The notes: generated by a model not told the origin, from the letters alone. A stretch of 64,000 nucleotides of DNA from Lota lota (GCA_026745465.1 JACYXH010000429.1:4761378-4825377), one strand, 5' to 3'. Positions 25,600 through 39,532 are shown, numbered from the stretch's first letter. Made by a program: numbers and translations.

Positions 25600-26230
25600 G
25601 TGCATGTCTACCTGGACTCCAGAACCTCCGGTTGTAGGGAGAAACTGCTCATCTCCCTCATCTTCCTCCACGACCCTCCTGGCAAACAGCATGACAGCAG
25701 AAACTTGGAGGTAAAGTTTGTGCCCTGGTCTGTCAGTACCTCCCTCGGGATCTCTACCCTGGTTAACAGCTGGAGAAGCGCATTAGCTACCTGCCTGGCC
25801 TTCACATTCCTAAGCGGAAATGCCTCGGGGTACCTAGTAGTATAGTCAGAGATAACCAAGATGTAGCGGTTTCCTCTACGACTACGCTCTAGAGGCCCCA
25901 CAATGTCCATTGCTATTCTGCTAAATGGTACATCTATAATGGGTAAAGGGATTCAAAGGTGACCTGTTACCCTTCTTTCCTGGTGCTGTCAGCTGACACT
26001 GGGGACAAGACTTGCAGTACTGTATCAGCTGAACATACATGTTTGGCCAATAAAACCTCCCTGCAACCCTTTCCCATGATTTGTTCTGGCCTAGGTGACC
26101 TGCCCATGGACTAGAGTGCCCTAACTCTAGCACCTTTTCCCTGAGATCCCTTGGCACTACCAGCTGCTCCCCCTCTTCCCCATGGCGGTACAGTATGCCT
26201 TGCCTAAGCCTAAACTTGGGCCCTTCCGCA
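25600..26230 (-). pseudogene. Integrase region of the Gmr1-like element (fossil), upstream of RT
   Basis: Minus-strand sequence shows the HHCC zinc-binding module (LGHSSPWAGHLGQNKSWERV, then YCKSCPQCQ). The start of the catalytic core follows, with MDIVGPLERSRRGNRYILVI and LTDQGTNFTSKF carrying the first two acidic residues. This module normally lies at the 3' end of gypsy pol. Here it lies between protease and RT. Broken. Confidence 0.9.
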
Positions 26231-27235
26231 TTACCACCACCATCCTCTAACAAGTCCTTGTAGAAGGAAGTAAGGGTGACATCGGCTCTCTGCAATTCCC
26301 TGATGTTTGCTGGGATTGTGACCTGCTCGGTATTCTCCAGTGAAGGTATGGGAACTGTCTCATGCACTGGGGTCCCTTGAAACCTGTCCCTCCTTCTCTG
26401 GCTCCTTGTCTTTACTTGTTTAGTGGGGTGAGAAAATGGCAACTCATCCCACGTACTGTCCCTTGGTGCCTGTGCCTGTGCCCGAGTAACAACCATGTGA
26501 CATGCTTTCTCTAGATTTAAAAGCTGTACTAGCCCTGGCATGTCTTTCCCCAACACCACGGGGTATGGTAAGTCCTCTAGCACCCCAGCAGTAACCATGT
26601 ACTCTTGCCCCTCAATCTCCAGGTAAATGTCTGCTGTTGGATATGTTTTATTGTGATCATGGACGTAACGTGTGATCACTGTGTGTTCATGCCTTATGTC
26701 AGATTTGGGAATTAAGTGTGCTTTGACTAGTGTCTGATTGCTCCCTGTGTCAATCATAGCCTGCACCCTTTTCCCCCTGATTCCCACCCAAACAAACGAC
26801 TCCCACTGGTGCTCTGGACCCTGCCTCTCCTGCCTACCTATACCACACACATATGTGTTTTTAGGCTTCATCAGGGGACACTTAGGCTTAATGTGCCCAG
26901 GCTGGCCACAGTGATAACACACTAGAGGTTATTTTGCTGGTCTAGGGCTAAAACCGGGTGTTACTGGATTGCTTGGATGGATTATGGGACAAAACATCTC
27001 TGGGATGACCAACTGATCTAACTGGGTTCCTGGGATAACTCACATACTGCCTGCCTTGACCACTCGCCCGACCACCCTCAAACCTACCCCATGGAGATGA
27101 GCTTGGTGGTTGATCCCCTCCCATCTGGTAGGATCTGAAGTGTCGACACGCTGTGATGAAGGAGTCAGCGAGGAGTACTGCCTCTTGAGCTGTGCTGGGG
27201 TTATGTTCCCGGATCCACAGCTGAACACTCCCTTT
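26230..27235 (-). pseudogene. Gag C-terminal (SCAN-like) domain, zinc knuckle and protease of the Gmr1-like element (fossil)
   Basis: On the minus strand near 27,140-27,228 one frame reads LWIREHNPSTAQEAVLLADS. This closely resembles the helix of the vertebrate SCAN domain (WVREHHPESGEEAV), which is thought to descend from Gmr1-like capsids. Further on comes a nucleocapsid CCHC knuckle, CYHCGQPGHIKPKC (about 26,885-26,922), then the protease active site VQAMIDTGSNQTLVK (about 26,740-26,785). The gag part upstream of this is absent. Broken. Confidence 0.75.
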
Positions 27236-27784
27236 ATTCCATCAGGGTCTCTTGCTCCATAAGGGATCCTGTTGGCCACGCAATAGGCAGCTGCCACAGC
27301 AGCAGCAGCATGCTAGTTGTGTTCAGGTTCACTCCACAGTAACTCTATCGATGTGCTTACATGCATATACAGGTTGTTTTTTTACTTTATTTTATTTAAC
27401 CAACCCCCTTAACTCCCCTTAAAAAAGACTGATATGTAAGTGATGTGACACAGTTCCCGGGAACTAGAATACCGCTGTGTGCAGCAGCCCAATCCCTTCA
27501 TACTACCCGGACCCAGAGCAAACACTCTTTGGTCTGAGTGTGACGGAAGAGCCTTATCAGTTGCACAGGCTGACACACTTCACTCTCGTCCCCAGGGCAC
27601 CGCTGTCGCACCGACGACCACGTGACGGCCGCTGCCTGCGCAGCTCGGGAGAGGAAGACATCAGCGCTATATGGGGACCCCACAGCTACAGGACATGGAG
27701 AATAATTCATAATTAGATATATACTTATATGGTGTGGTGGTTAATCACAGTGTGGCAAGGGTGGGGGGGATGGTGTGTGTGTGT

Positions 27785-27805
27785 GGGGGGGGGGGGGGGG
27801 GGGGG
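27785..27805. repeat. Poly-G run (21 G)
   Basis: Uninterrupted G homopolymer just after a short TG run. Confidence 0.95.
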
Positions 27806-27955
27806 ACTTTGACTTCAAATATATTTTTAGTGTGCTGTGTACATGCTCTGTAAAAAGGTGAAAATTTGAACATGCAAATGTTTGATATAAGCATGAAATT
27901 AGACATGCACACACACATCCGCTCACATGCACCCGTACACACACATGTGAACCAA

Positions 27956-27961
<6 letters not shown>

Positions 27962-27986
<25 letters not shown>

Positions 27987-27987
27987 G
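27962..27987. repeat. (CA)n microsatellite
   Basis: Short CA tract. Confidence 0.9.
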
Positions 27988-29845
27988 CACGAGGGAATCA
28001 CATCTGCAGAATCGGTCTTGAATCAGGCTATCAGGGCTATCAGTGCATGTCTGGGGCAGCCAAAGGCTTATGTCTGCCACAGGAGTTCATATGATTAGCA
28101 CGGCATTACCAAGAGACAAACACTATCTACAGAGCGCATTGCTCCGGAATAGGTGGGTAGTGATGCACACAATGCCATGATTAGTTGGAATGATCAGATT
28201 AAGATAATAGTTTGACTAAGGCTCCCTTCATAATTTGAAGCAATGCAATTTCCTTTGTGGTTTAGTCAGTTAATTTGACAGTCCAGCCAGGTCAATTTAC
28301 AATTTACAAAGAAGGTAATTACTTCATAAGATTCAGTGTGTGCTCCATTTTAAGAGTTACAAAACCACTTCCAGGGCACAACATATTCTAAAATTACACA
28401 CGGTAATTTGGTAAATTGATCACAGTATATTCTATCCCGATGTTTATGTATTTATGATTAACTTTCTGATTAACAAATACAAAACAATATATTGATATAT
28501 AATACAATTATTTTGATACTTGTATATACAAATAATAAAAAAAGAGTAAAAAAGAAAACATTTTATATTCAATAGTTATAATTACATAACTTAAAAACAT
28601 GACATTTTACCCTGATTTTAAAATAGTCTTCTCATTCATCCATCTCTTCATTCAGTAATTTGGCCATTAATCCATTCATCGACCCATTTATTAAGTCTTT
28701 CTTCCATTCACCAAATGTGTAATGTGTATACATACCACATTATTGTGATATCAGTGTCCTATTTAATCCTGTTTTTTCAAGTTGACCAGAGAAATTTCGG
28801 TAACGTGCCTTAAAACGGGGCGTAAGAAGGCAAGTTACTGACAATTCACTATTTTTAAATGGCTCCTCATACTATTTTTAGCAACATTGTGTATGGATCT
28901 TATTGTGCTTCATAAGAAACACGATCACTAGACCTCCCTTTCTGATTACATTTTTGTATTCCCTGCCATATAGTATATCCCTAAGAGGGATAATAAAAGC
29001 CGGTCCTATATGACCTCAACATACTTCCTAAGTTGCTCAGAGATAAGAGAACAGGTATGTCGCAGCGGCACTTACTCAGGTGCCAGTTTCTACGCGAGGT
29101 TATTTGATTTGATTGTATTTACTGCTCACCTCATTGGAAAGTGACAAGGGCTTAATAAGGTGGTGAGTTACGATTCCAATCATGAAGCAGTGAAAGGAAA
29201 TTAAGCCAGGAGGAATGATTAAAAAGCAAATACACAAAGCAGTAACCACGGTACCAACAAGGGCACCTTATGCTTGGTCTGTATCCCAGCAATGGGAGAG
29301 TGATTTGCAGTCCATTGTGTCTAATTGAGAAGAACAATGTCATGTCTCTAAGGATAATGAGACATGGGAACCAAAATGTCACAGTCAGTCATCATTCCAA
29401 ATAATAACTACCTATCTATTGTGTGTGGTCTTGGTTAGAATGTTCTCATGATGGATCATCTGCAACACCCAGGGTCATATAACCAACACATTGCTATGAT
29501 ATGAAAGAAAAACAACCTTAAGTATGACATAATTATTCAAAAAACATGAAACAGCCTAACCTAGCGCAGGACATACTGGGCCCAAGCATGTGTTCCTGTG
29601 TAATATTCAATATTTGATATGCAATACCAATATTCAACCAGTCAAAAATGTTACATTTTCTTCAAACCTGCAATTATTAAGAGCACTCTGGCTCCTACGT
29701 TCATCTGAAAGGAGCACTGTTGAAGCTATAGTTGTAACTAATGCACTCAGGATCTTGACAGCTATAATGAAACATTTATTAGCCTGCTGTGTGAATATTG
29801 CACATCATTAATGGCAATAGGTCAGCTAGAATGCACAATGTCAGA

Positions 29846-30140
29846 GTGTGTGTAGGGGTGTGTGTGCGTGAGTGTGTGTGTGCGTGAATATGTATGCATG
29901 TGTTTGCGTGCATGTGTGCATGTGTGTGTGTGTGTGTGTGTGTGCTCATAAGTGTATTTGTGTGTGTGGGTGCTTGCATACATGTTTGTATGTATGTGTG
30001 TGTGTGTGTGCGTTTGTGTGCACGGGCATGTGTGAATGTGTACACATGTGTTGGTGTGTGTGTGTCTGTGCATTTGCATGTGTGTTTGGGCATGCGTGCG
30101 TGCTTGCTTGTGTGTGTGTCTTATGTGTGTGTTTCTGTGT
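29846..30140. repeat. (TG)n-rich degenerate array
   Basis: About 300 bp of TG dinucleotides with frequent GCATG and TATG interruptions. It gives long low-complexity frames on both strands that are not genes. Confidence 0.9.
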
Positions 30141-32236
30141 GGTCAGTTTTGGTCCGTGTGTACCAGCACTGCACTTTATCATCTTGTTATTCTACAGGAA
30201 GGTTCCTGGTTTTTCTGACTTCTTGACATTCTCTATTGCTTCAGCGTTCCACTGTTTGAGATTCCTGTCATACAGTACTTGAAGAATACATTTTCAAAGG
30301 CATTAGAGCTTGACTAATTACTGGCAGAAAATGGGCCTTGTTTCCAATGCAAATAACCTTGCAATTAAAAAGGGCAGAGGGATATAAAATATGGGCTTAG
30401 TGCATCTCGCACTGTCAATCATTTCAAATTGGATTCCCGCCATAACATTATGTCAGCTTTTTTCATGCATTCTTTAGACTGATAAAATAATAATTTAGCT
30501 ATTGTGAATCCCCGAACAGAATGGTAAAGCAAGCGGCCGATTAAAATACCCCAAATCACTGAGCAACAGCGTGTTTTCAAAAGCAAGGAGTGTAGAATCG
30601 CTGTTAGGATTCTTCCTATTTCCCTGACGGAACAGTTTCTTTTTTATTTTATTACAAACTTCAACTTATATTTTTCCTGAATCGAAACACAGAGAAGAAG
30701 TCTCAGACAGGACTCTGACGATGAGGCTTCTCTCCTCTAAAGGAAAGCTGGGAGCCGGAATGAGCCCAGATTCATTCAAATCACCATAGAAACTCCTTGG
30801 AAACATCCGCGGTAATGTAAACGCCATTCTTATTTGATTGTATTTGCATATCCCCGGGAAGAAAGCTGTCATGAGATGCAGCAGGGGGGTGTGTGTGTGT
30901 GGGGGCAGGGACGCTATACATAACTTTCAGTATAGTGTTGGCTCAGCGCTACAACTGTCGCTATAATTACATCTGGGCATTGGCGAGGCCATCATGGGCC
31001 TTTAAGCGGGAAGTAGGCCTATGGCGGCAATGTCGGCTCTCCTGAATTCATATGTGCGCAACACAACCATGCCATGATGATGTGAAAAAAAGGAATAGCT
31101 CAGTAACTAGAGAAATCAATAAAAGAAAAGTAATTATTTATGGCGGTAAATATTTCAGTGTTCTGATGTAATTGTTAAACAAATTGAATACGATAAAGGG
31201 CCGTTATGATGAAAATCAATGTAGCGACTACTCAAAAACACATTACCAGCAACATCATACAAATACAAAATGGATGAAATCCAAAGCATGTGTGTTTTGA
31301 AGCACGGATGAGGCATTTTGTAAGGGTTGCATCGAAGCAAGCACTGTGCAAATTACCTATTCACTTGATCTACAGATGGACTGTGCCAGGTTTATTGATG
31401 TTGTAAGGGGAGAGGCAGATGTAACATTTTCGCAATGCTTACACCCTTTGGATGTTTTTCTTCTGTATGCAATTTAAGTGTTATTTACATACATTTTGTA
31501 ATGGCAAATGTCATCCTGTACAGTAAATGTGTACATTTAATCATGTGGGCCTGATTTAGCCCAGTGCATTACTGATTTATTAGCTTAATGGCATATATTT
31601 TAAAAGAGTAAATCAACCATCAGCACCGATATCAGATTATCAACAGACTTTCCGCTAACTAAAGAAACATCTGTTTACCACTTCAGATAACTTTAATCCA
31701 AACCGACTAACTGGGTTAGATAATTTTGCTAACTGATGCCTACAGGGGGACTGGGGAAGTTGGGGTTCACAGTGTACCAGTAGGCATTCACCTTGGGAGT
31801 CCAATACCCCAACCATTAGGCTGACCTGATCTCGTAGATCTTCACACTGCGATTAGAGTGACTGATCTCCATCTCCATGCACCAAGAGGCTCAATAAACT
31901 TTCATAAAAAGGTACATGTGACAAAGGTAAACCATTTAACCTCTATACCTTCCAACAAAAGCACTTAACTCTTTACACACTTACTCTATACATGTACTAC
32001 ATTTGCATTTTCTCACCAGAATTTTTTATTTGACCCCACTGGATAAAGAAAAGGAAGAAAAGAAATGCCATTTATTCGACATAAGAGCCTCTGATTACTT
32101 ATGACAGCTTGAGTGCTGACAAGAATGGCAGGGGAAATCCACACGAGATAGGGCTGGATTGATCTGTTTCAGCCCTGATAAATTGCACTGTCACCCAGGT
32201 GAAGAGCTATGCTTTATTTTCCCGCCAACTGAAGCG

Positions 32237-32239
32237 CCA

Positions 32240-32300
<61 letters not shown>
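32237..32300. repeat. (CA)n microsatellite
   Basis: About 63 bp of CA with one TA interruption. Confidence 0.95.
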
Positions 32301-32302
<2 letters not shown>

Positions 32303-33909
32303 AAAATAAAAAAACTCAATGCCCATTGAATATGATGGGTATAAATGGTATAAAATAGCAAAAGAGGGCTTCTTTTGGTTAGAAATTAAATTAAAGAAGA
32401 AAAAAAGATGAAGAATGTGTCAGTTTGTCGGTCGACCGTAATGTGGGCTTCGTGGGTTTGCGGTCAATAGACAAGTCATTCGACTTGGACGGGAGTTGTG
32501 TGCCACTTTAAAAGGTGTCCCCGGGAACATGCTTGAACGATAACAAATGGCCTGGGGCCCCCGGATTCATCACTGTCAGGTCCTCATTCGCTACTGCGCG
32601 GCTATAGGTCATCATCAGCCACTAAAACCGAAGAAAAAACTTCTGAGAATGTGCCATACTTATTCTAAAACCTCTTTGCCTGGCATTTTAAAAGGTTAAG
32701 CTTTTCTGGAAAGGGCAAGTTCATTTAATATGTTTCTTCCATGGAGTAGAATATCAGCTAATAACCTCATCGATGTATCTTACAAATATTATATCGTCGT
32801 TTGAAAATCATTTTTGAAAAGACGTGCACACACAGTGAGAAATATGACGTTTTTTTATGATCCACCCTTTGATGATGCAACATTTCTATGGATTTTCCTT
32901 CACTCTCTGTGTATAACCCTTTGCATGGGAATAATTGCAGGTTAGTTCTCTAATCAAAGCAACAACTATTATGGAATTGAGGCAATGTTTATAGTTATCA
33001 TATCTTAATATCTATTTGTTTTTTAAGAACTTAGAATGAAAATAGCCCACTTCCACACTACCAGTGACTCACAAGCAGTGTAGCAAGCATTCACTGTTCT
33101 CCCACCTCTGTTAATTTCTCAAGCAGAAAACAAAGCCAGATCTAGAGATCTGGGTAATTAAGTAACTGTCACATGATTTGTCACATCTATGGGAATCACC
33201 CATGGAGAAGCCGTTCCCTAGACTTTAAGATCAGACCAATGCAGTCGCAGCAGCAGTACTACTCAGTGCAGTTCAGTTGAGTTCATATCGTGGGACTTAA
33301 ACATTCACCACAGAGGATGATGTCCCAGCCCTGCATACCTATCCGACAGGATAGAATGGATCCCACTGTCCAGTGGACAAATGTGGGCTGACAAGACAAC
33401 TCCAAGCCAGTCCTCTAATGGGCCTTAAACGCACAACCATGACATGGTGTCTAGAGACAAGTGTTCTGGTGCTAGAGACAGGTTGGGCCGCTGCTATTCA
33501 ACCACATTTGAGAGCTGTAGTCTCTCCAGGAAATATGTTATTGAAAAAAACTGATATATGTTGAAATGTAACAAAAAGAAAAACAGCACCAGAATTTATA
33601 AAAATAAATGAGGCATTTTAACCTTAAGCTCTTGATTTTTTTTTTTGAAGGGCATCAAGTCATTGAAACTTGGCATCTCAAGACTGTGATTAAAGTCAGT
33701 CACCTGACAGGTAAAATACCTGCTTTCATTTTTTGACTTATAAAATAGATTCAAGGTGGTCACGAGTGTGGAGTCAATAGTGGAATCTCTCAAGAAGCGG
33801 CCTCAATAGTGGATTCCATGACAGTAATAAAAACACAAGCAGGCATTTAGCCGGCTGACAGTACTCATTTGTCACATACTGCTGCTGGGGATTGGAACAT
33901 TGTGTTGGT

Positions 33910-34039
<130 letters not shown>

Positions 34040-34557
34040 CGCGTGTGTGCAGTTTGAGAAGCTTCTATTGGGTGAAGGGTGGCGGGTGGGTTTGGGATTC
34101 AACAGACATAAATAACTGCGACCGGACGAAGGGCAGGAAAGTTCGGACGATGGATTTATAAATAGGTGGTGCTGTTCCTGGTAGTCCTCACTGAGGTCTT
34201 CCAGGAAATGTTAAGAAGGCCAAGCAAAACCCTCTTTACTGTGCTGTCAATAAAAATGAAAAAACGTTTTCTTTACTTTTGTTTTGTAACACAATTCATC
34301 TCATCTCGTCTATAATCATCCCGTCTAGTATATTGTTTATTTACTGTTCCCCCCCTAAAAAATACAGACATAATATTTCTCTAGGGAAATGAATATATCA
34401 TTTTTATAATCTGTTGTAATGATGCCGTTACGGTGAGTCGCTATCTGGCTCTCTGTGCAGATATTATATAATCTGCCTATGTGATGGCCTGGAGCTCCAC
34501 AGAGAGGACTGCTGCTGCTGGAGCCCCAGTGTGGGCGTCTGACATTGTTCTTATACT

Positions 34558-35037
34558 GCACTCACACACATACACACACACACATGCACGCACACACATA
34601 TGCACGCAAACATAAATGCATGCGCATGCATGCACACGCATTCAGTGACACAGTCAGAGAAACACACAGACACACATTCAGAGTGCGTACACACAGGGAC
34701 ATGCATGCACACACACACACATGCACACACATGAATGCACACACAAAAAGACACACTCAGAGACACACACAAACACACTCAGAGACAGACAAGCACACAC
34801 ACAGGGACATGAGTGCACACATGCAAATGTGCACACACACACTCAAATGCACGCACCCATCACACAGATACAGATGACGCACTATAAAATACACACTCAG
34901 ACACACACGAGCACACACAGGGATATGTGTTCACACACACACACAAGCTCACACACAAAGCACACATACTCAGAGACACACGCACATACACAGGGACATG
35001 TCCGCACACACATTCAGAAACACACACTTACACACAG

Positions 35038-35067
<30 letters not shown>
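34558..35067. repeat. CA-rich minisatellite with recurring CACAGGGACATG units
   Basis: About 510 bp of CA-rich sequence. The motif CACAGGGACATG or a close variant recurs near 34,692, 34,800, 34,917 and 34,990. ACTCAGAGACACAC elements lie between copies, giving a higher-order repeat over the CA background. Confidence 0.85.
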
Positions 35068-35069
<2 letters not shown>

Positions 35070-37204
35070 CCCACTCTACTAAAGCTGTCTGCAGCCACAC
35101 AGCAAAGCTGTGGAGTCCAACGAGACGTATGTCTGTGTTTATAATGATCTATATCATTATATGATGGGCAATTCAACTCATGCAAATTGGTGATGCATTA
35201 TGGATACATTTAAGCTAAGTGGTTCATAAGATCATTTACCTAATAATTATTCACTAAAAATATACTGATTGATTCCGGTAGGTTTGTTTTATTCATTATT
35301 TTCGCTGTTGAACTAGCCGGTATATGGATATATAATTATTTAAATCAAAGAGTGAAACTAAGTATTGGATGTATTTGAACAAAACCCTTTTATGTGTGTT
35401 TTAAGTGAGTCCAGTTAAACCGAATGAAATGTTGATTATTCTTTGCAGACTTCAAATGTGTCGTGCTGACCACCTCAGCTTTGCTCCATAGGCTTCGTTC
35501 AATTAACGCTCCCACCCACACTCCTACCGGTCCTTGACCCAAATCGAAATTGTGCTGAATGTTGGAAAAGCAAAAACAAAAGGAATATAAAGCACATTTT
35601 AAAAATGTAAATCATTCTGCATTTCACTTGTGAAGTATTGTTTCCAACAGTAACAACGCACAAGAATCGTGAGCATTGCATTCAACGGGGACTTTTTAAT
35701 AAACTGCAGGTGCATCAAGACATGAGTTACATGTCTACAAACCATTTCACATACATACAAAACAGATGTAATTTTATTACCAACTGACTTTGATTTACAC
35801 ATTAGGGACGTTTCATAGGCATGTAGCCAATGGAATGCCTATTAGCTGAGAAATGTACTTGGTGTGGTTCTGTCTGATTTTATCAGATTTGTTTATGTTT
35901 TCACAGTAGGCCTTTATCTGTAAGTGGCCTGGTTTGGTTCACTTAGGTACCGTTTGCATTTCAGACCTGTTAGGTGCCATAGTGTTTTAGTGCAGCCCTT
36001 TAGTGGGTTTGTACTCTAATGTATTGATTATTTAGTTTGCCAGCTGGGAGAGTGAATGCAGAGGTATTGATATGTGACCGGTAAACATATAAGCAGATTT
36101 TGTCATTAATATGCATTGCAGTGTTGAGGTTCTCTCAGCCAAAACATTGGATCCCTTCTGAGACAGTCACATTCACAGTGTTGGGGTCATGCAGCTTTTA
36201 ATTAGGTTGATAATTAGTTTGCACTGAATTTCTAAACTGATATAATGAGATTTTTAAAAGCAAAAAGATGGGAGAACAAGGGAGCGCATTTTAATTTACC
36301 CCTCCTAAACCAAAACAGTCAAGTCACAAAACCCTAATGGGTCTCGCAGCCCTATGCTTAATTTTCAATATATATGCAAGATCATATGGTCCCTTTTATT
36401 ATTGTCTTAGGTTGAATAACTGCACAGAGGCTTGAGTTCCTCGAAGAAACACCATAACAACCACCTCCAAAACCCCATGCTAACCCTCACCTCCGCCACC
36501 TCCATCACTGCCACCTTCCCCAACACCAAAAACCAAAAGAGTCAATTCACTCAATTGTTTGTTACCTGTTGAAATGAGCTAAGTTATTTGCTAACTTCAA
36601 AATCCCATGGGACCATGTGAAGAAACATAATGAGTTATCTGGGGAACAAAGAGGTCCAATACAGAAGGATTTGGTCCACAGATGAAACACGCCTCAACAC
36701 TGCTTCTCTGGGTAAGACTTGTCAGGTAGCTGCAGTAATTGGTAATGGGATTTCCATTGAGTCAAAATTCAACACACAGTGGTCTTTTTCACAGATGTAG
36801 GCTATACACCGGCTCTCTAAAAATACTTTTTAGATGAGAGGAGCCCCCTAAAATGAATTTAACCATTCATTTGTGTGCTTGTCATCTGGCAGCATATTTT
36901 GCAAGTTAGTGACAATGATACTCCTGTTTTTCCAATTATAGTTTTGGTCCTTTTGTATAGGAGTGATGATGTGATTTAGTCTACACCAAATGCAGCCTGG
37001 ATTGTCTGGCTAGTGGTTTCTTAGTTTATCATTTTGATTTGTCTTTAGATTTGTCTTGTTGTTTTTTTAAATATTGGAAATGGCTTAGAAAGAATTTTAA
37101 TATGCATCACCTTAGTATCCTGTTTAATTGTCGTCATGTTTGAATACTTTAGAATATGTACGTGTTTTCAGACTGAAGAGTATCCCCTGCATAAACCTAA
37201 ATGA

Positions 37205-37225
37205 CCCCCATTTGAGAAACACTGC
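37205..37225 (-). mobile_element. hAT-like terminal fragment (right end)
   Basis: The plus strand reads CCCCCATTTGAGAAACACTG. Its reverse complement, CAGTGTTTCTCAAATGGGGG, resembles terminal repeats of a widespread teleost hAT-type family. The matching left end was not found, so this is a fragment at most. Confidence 0.4.
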
Positions 37226-38898
37226 TCTAAAATCATATTATTCTCTTCTCTTAAAGCCCTTCCGGTCTCAAGTTGTTCATATATAACTCAACAAATATGT
37301 GTTGACGCTTGAACCAAATGCTTCTAGAAATATCTAACAGATTACATTAATGTATATCCCACATTTTTCAAACGGTCCACAAAGTAATTCATCAAGAAGT
37401 GTTTTTTCCATCTCAACGTCTTCCATTCGGCAGCCTGAGTGGACCCTGCCATCTGGAGTCAAGGCATTCAAAACATCTTCATGCCTACTAGAAAATATTC
37501 CTCATTGGCAAAATGTGTTTTACTTGGGATGGGCAGTAAGCAAACTAAACTATTGTTAAACTAAACTATTGTTTTTGGTTTATCTTTGGACAACAAATGT
37601 GTGACTTGCTGAGTTGCCCTGTGTTTTCTTTTTTGTCTCTGTGAAGTCAGGACCTTATTCTCTCACCGTTTAGACACACTGTGCTTGTGGCAAGCATTGC
37701 AAGTGTTGCTAGTTTCCATCTCTATCCGTATGAAGTAACAAAAACAGAGTCCCAGTATAGCAGTTCATGTCATGGTTTGACATTGACCAATTTACTTCCT
37801 ATTTAAGCTTTTGTCACCCTTTTTGTATTTTATATCCCCTGTCATATTAATAATAATTGATTCATCCAGCATTCATAGCCTCTTCTTAATGCTGCCATTT
37901 TCCACAGAGAGATCAAGGGACCTATTGTACTGCAATCAAACATCAGGTGGTTATTATTAGCAAAGATTAAATGATCGAACCCCAGTAACTACATACCTTA
38001 TCTGTTCTGGCACACCATGACTTTCCCCTCCCCTTAACTAGGTGCCATTTAAACTATACTTTGAACATATCTCACAGTTAAAGATAACTATAAAACATTC
38101 ATTCTTCTTCTTTATTTTGATCATTTGACAAAGTTGGCTTTAACACTGTTATTTAAAATCCTACTTATAGCAGATTAGGGGTGTCACTGTCAGATTCCAC
38201 CTATTTAACAGCCAGTTTAGGCATTATTTTCTCTTCCCTGCACAGAGATTTAAACCACTTAGGAGTTTAGAGTGTGGAGAGAGGGCTGCACTGCTTAATT
38301 CTTCCATAATTTCACTCCCCTTTGATGTGGAAAATAGGAACTCTGTCAACTTAAATGTACTCAATGTGATAGTGTATTTACAATGCGCAAACCTACGACT
38401 ATACTAAACTATCAATATATATCTATGCTATAATATACAAATACCAGGTGTCAGACATGTTGTACGGTGAGCAAGCTGAAAGGAGCTATTGGTTATTCTG
38501 TCACTTCTTGTTTTACCTCTAGTGTGGCTAACAGCAGGGCTCAATGTATTTTGTCACTAAATGCGAGTTTAATACATTGCACCGCGGAGATGGGACATAG
38601 AGTACGTGGCCCCTGCTGTTTCCTTGATCAATGCCTTTTCTTGTCACCGTCTGCACTGCATGTGTCCATTGTCATTACCTGACACATGCTCAGGAAGCGC
38701 CGTTTAGACCGAAGTTCACCTGTTAAGGGAGAGCTGCCATCTTGGGATAAAATGGTGTCATAAAACAACATAATAATAATATGAAAAATAGATGTATTAC
38801 ATAATCACATGATATGATGCATATATACATCCAAGCTCGTGTGTGCGTGTATATGTATATATATATTGAAGAATGATAGACGATTATGTCTCACATAT

Positions 38899-38920
38899 GA
38901 TATATATATATATATATATC
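38899..38920. repeat. AT-rich palindrome
   Basis: A perfect 22-bp palindrome, G(AT)10C, with near-symmetric CATAT and ATATG flanks that extend the inverted symmetry to about 36 bp. Confidence 0.85.
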
Positions 38921-39532
38921 ATATATGTATATTTGCAACAACGCTTCTTAATTACTTCCTTAAATTATAGTCACTGTGAATTATTATGCATGTTATTATA
39001 GATAAATCTGTTAATAACATGTTTTATTATATATACAGAATAACAGTAATAACTCACATTTTCACCGGTGATTAACTTATACCAGGTCAGAGTCTAAGTT
39101 GTATTTAATATTTCTGGAATGATGTTACAATATTGTTAACTACTACTAAAAAGCGGCGTAATTAGAAATCCTTTAAATTGCAATAAAGACACCGCACTGT
39201 GTGTGTGATTTATTATTGAGATATCTAGTTGTGGGAGGGAAAAATATTTTTTTGTTGAATATAATGTAATTACTTTAAACATATTATATTGCTTTATGAA
39301 CTCTAAACATATAATACTTCATGCTCAATTACTTGTTTATTATGTTGAACTCATAATGTAGTTCAGGGGTCTTCCCATCATGTACAGTACATGAAAACAG
39401 TTTTTAGCATGTCTTCGTTGGTCTTTCTAATGGTGTGTCAAGCAAACCCATTGGTTCATCTCGCATCCTTTTACACTCACATCTACCTTCTCTGTTTCAA
39501 TGTACCCATTAAGGCCACGTTGTAAGGAAGAT

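Larger units (their letters stand above)
23559..27300 (-). mobile_element. Gmr1-like Ty3/gypsy LTR retrotransposon fossil, 5'-truncated and broken
   Basis: This minus-strand LTR element keeps, in transcription order: the end of the capsid region of gag, a CCHC zinc knuckle, an aspartic protease, integrase, reverse transcriptase, RNase H, a polypurine tract and a 3' LTR. Integrase precedes reverse transcriptase. That is the order of Copia elements, and among gypsy elements it is known for the Gmr1 group described from cod. The RT and RNase H sequences are clearly gypsy-type. The 5' LTR and most of gag are missing, and no second LTR is seen up to 28 kb. The coding part carries roughly half a dozen breaks, so it is a dead copy. 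With only one LTR, LTR-LTR dating is impossible. The good protein similarity suggests a moderate rather than ancient age. Confidence 0.85.

Noticed and set aside
23559-27300. Possibility that the LTR element is a standard gypsy copy with a rearranged integrase
   Set aside because: RNase H runs directly into the polypurine tract and LTR, and the gag remnant is SCAN-like. Both fit an original Gmr1-type order better than a rearrangement.
27301-27900. Search for a 5' LTR of the gypsy element
   Set aside because: No second copy of the TGTGACGAAG...ATGCAACA sequence is present. The element is 5'-truncated here.
29779-30282. Overlapping long frames on both strands (CVCV, HTHT)
   Set aside because: Low-complexity translation of a TG/CA array, open in several frames at once.
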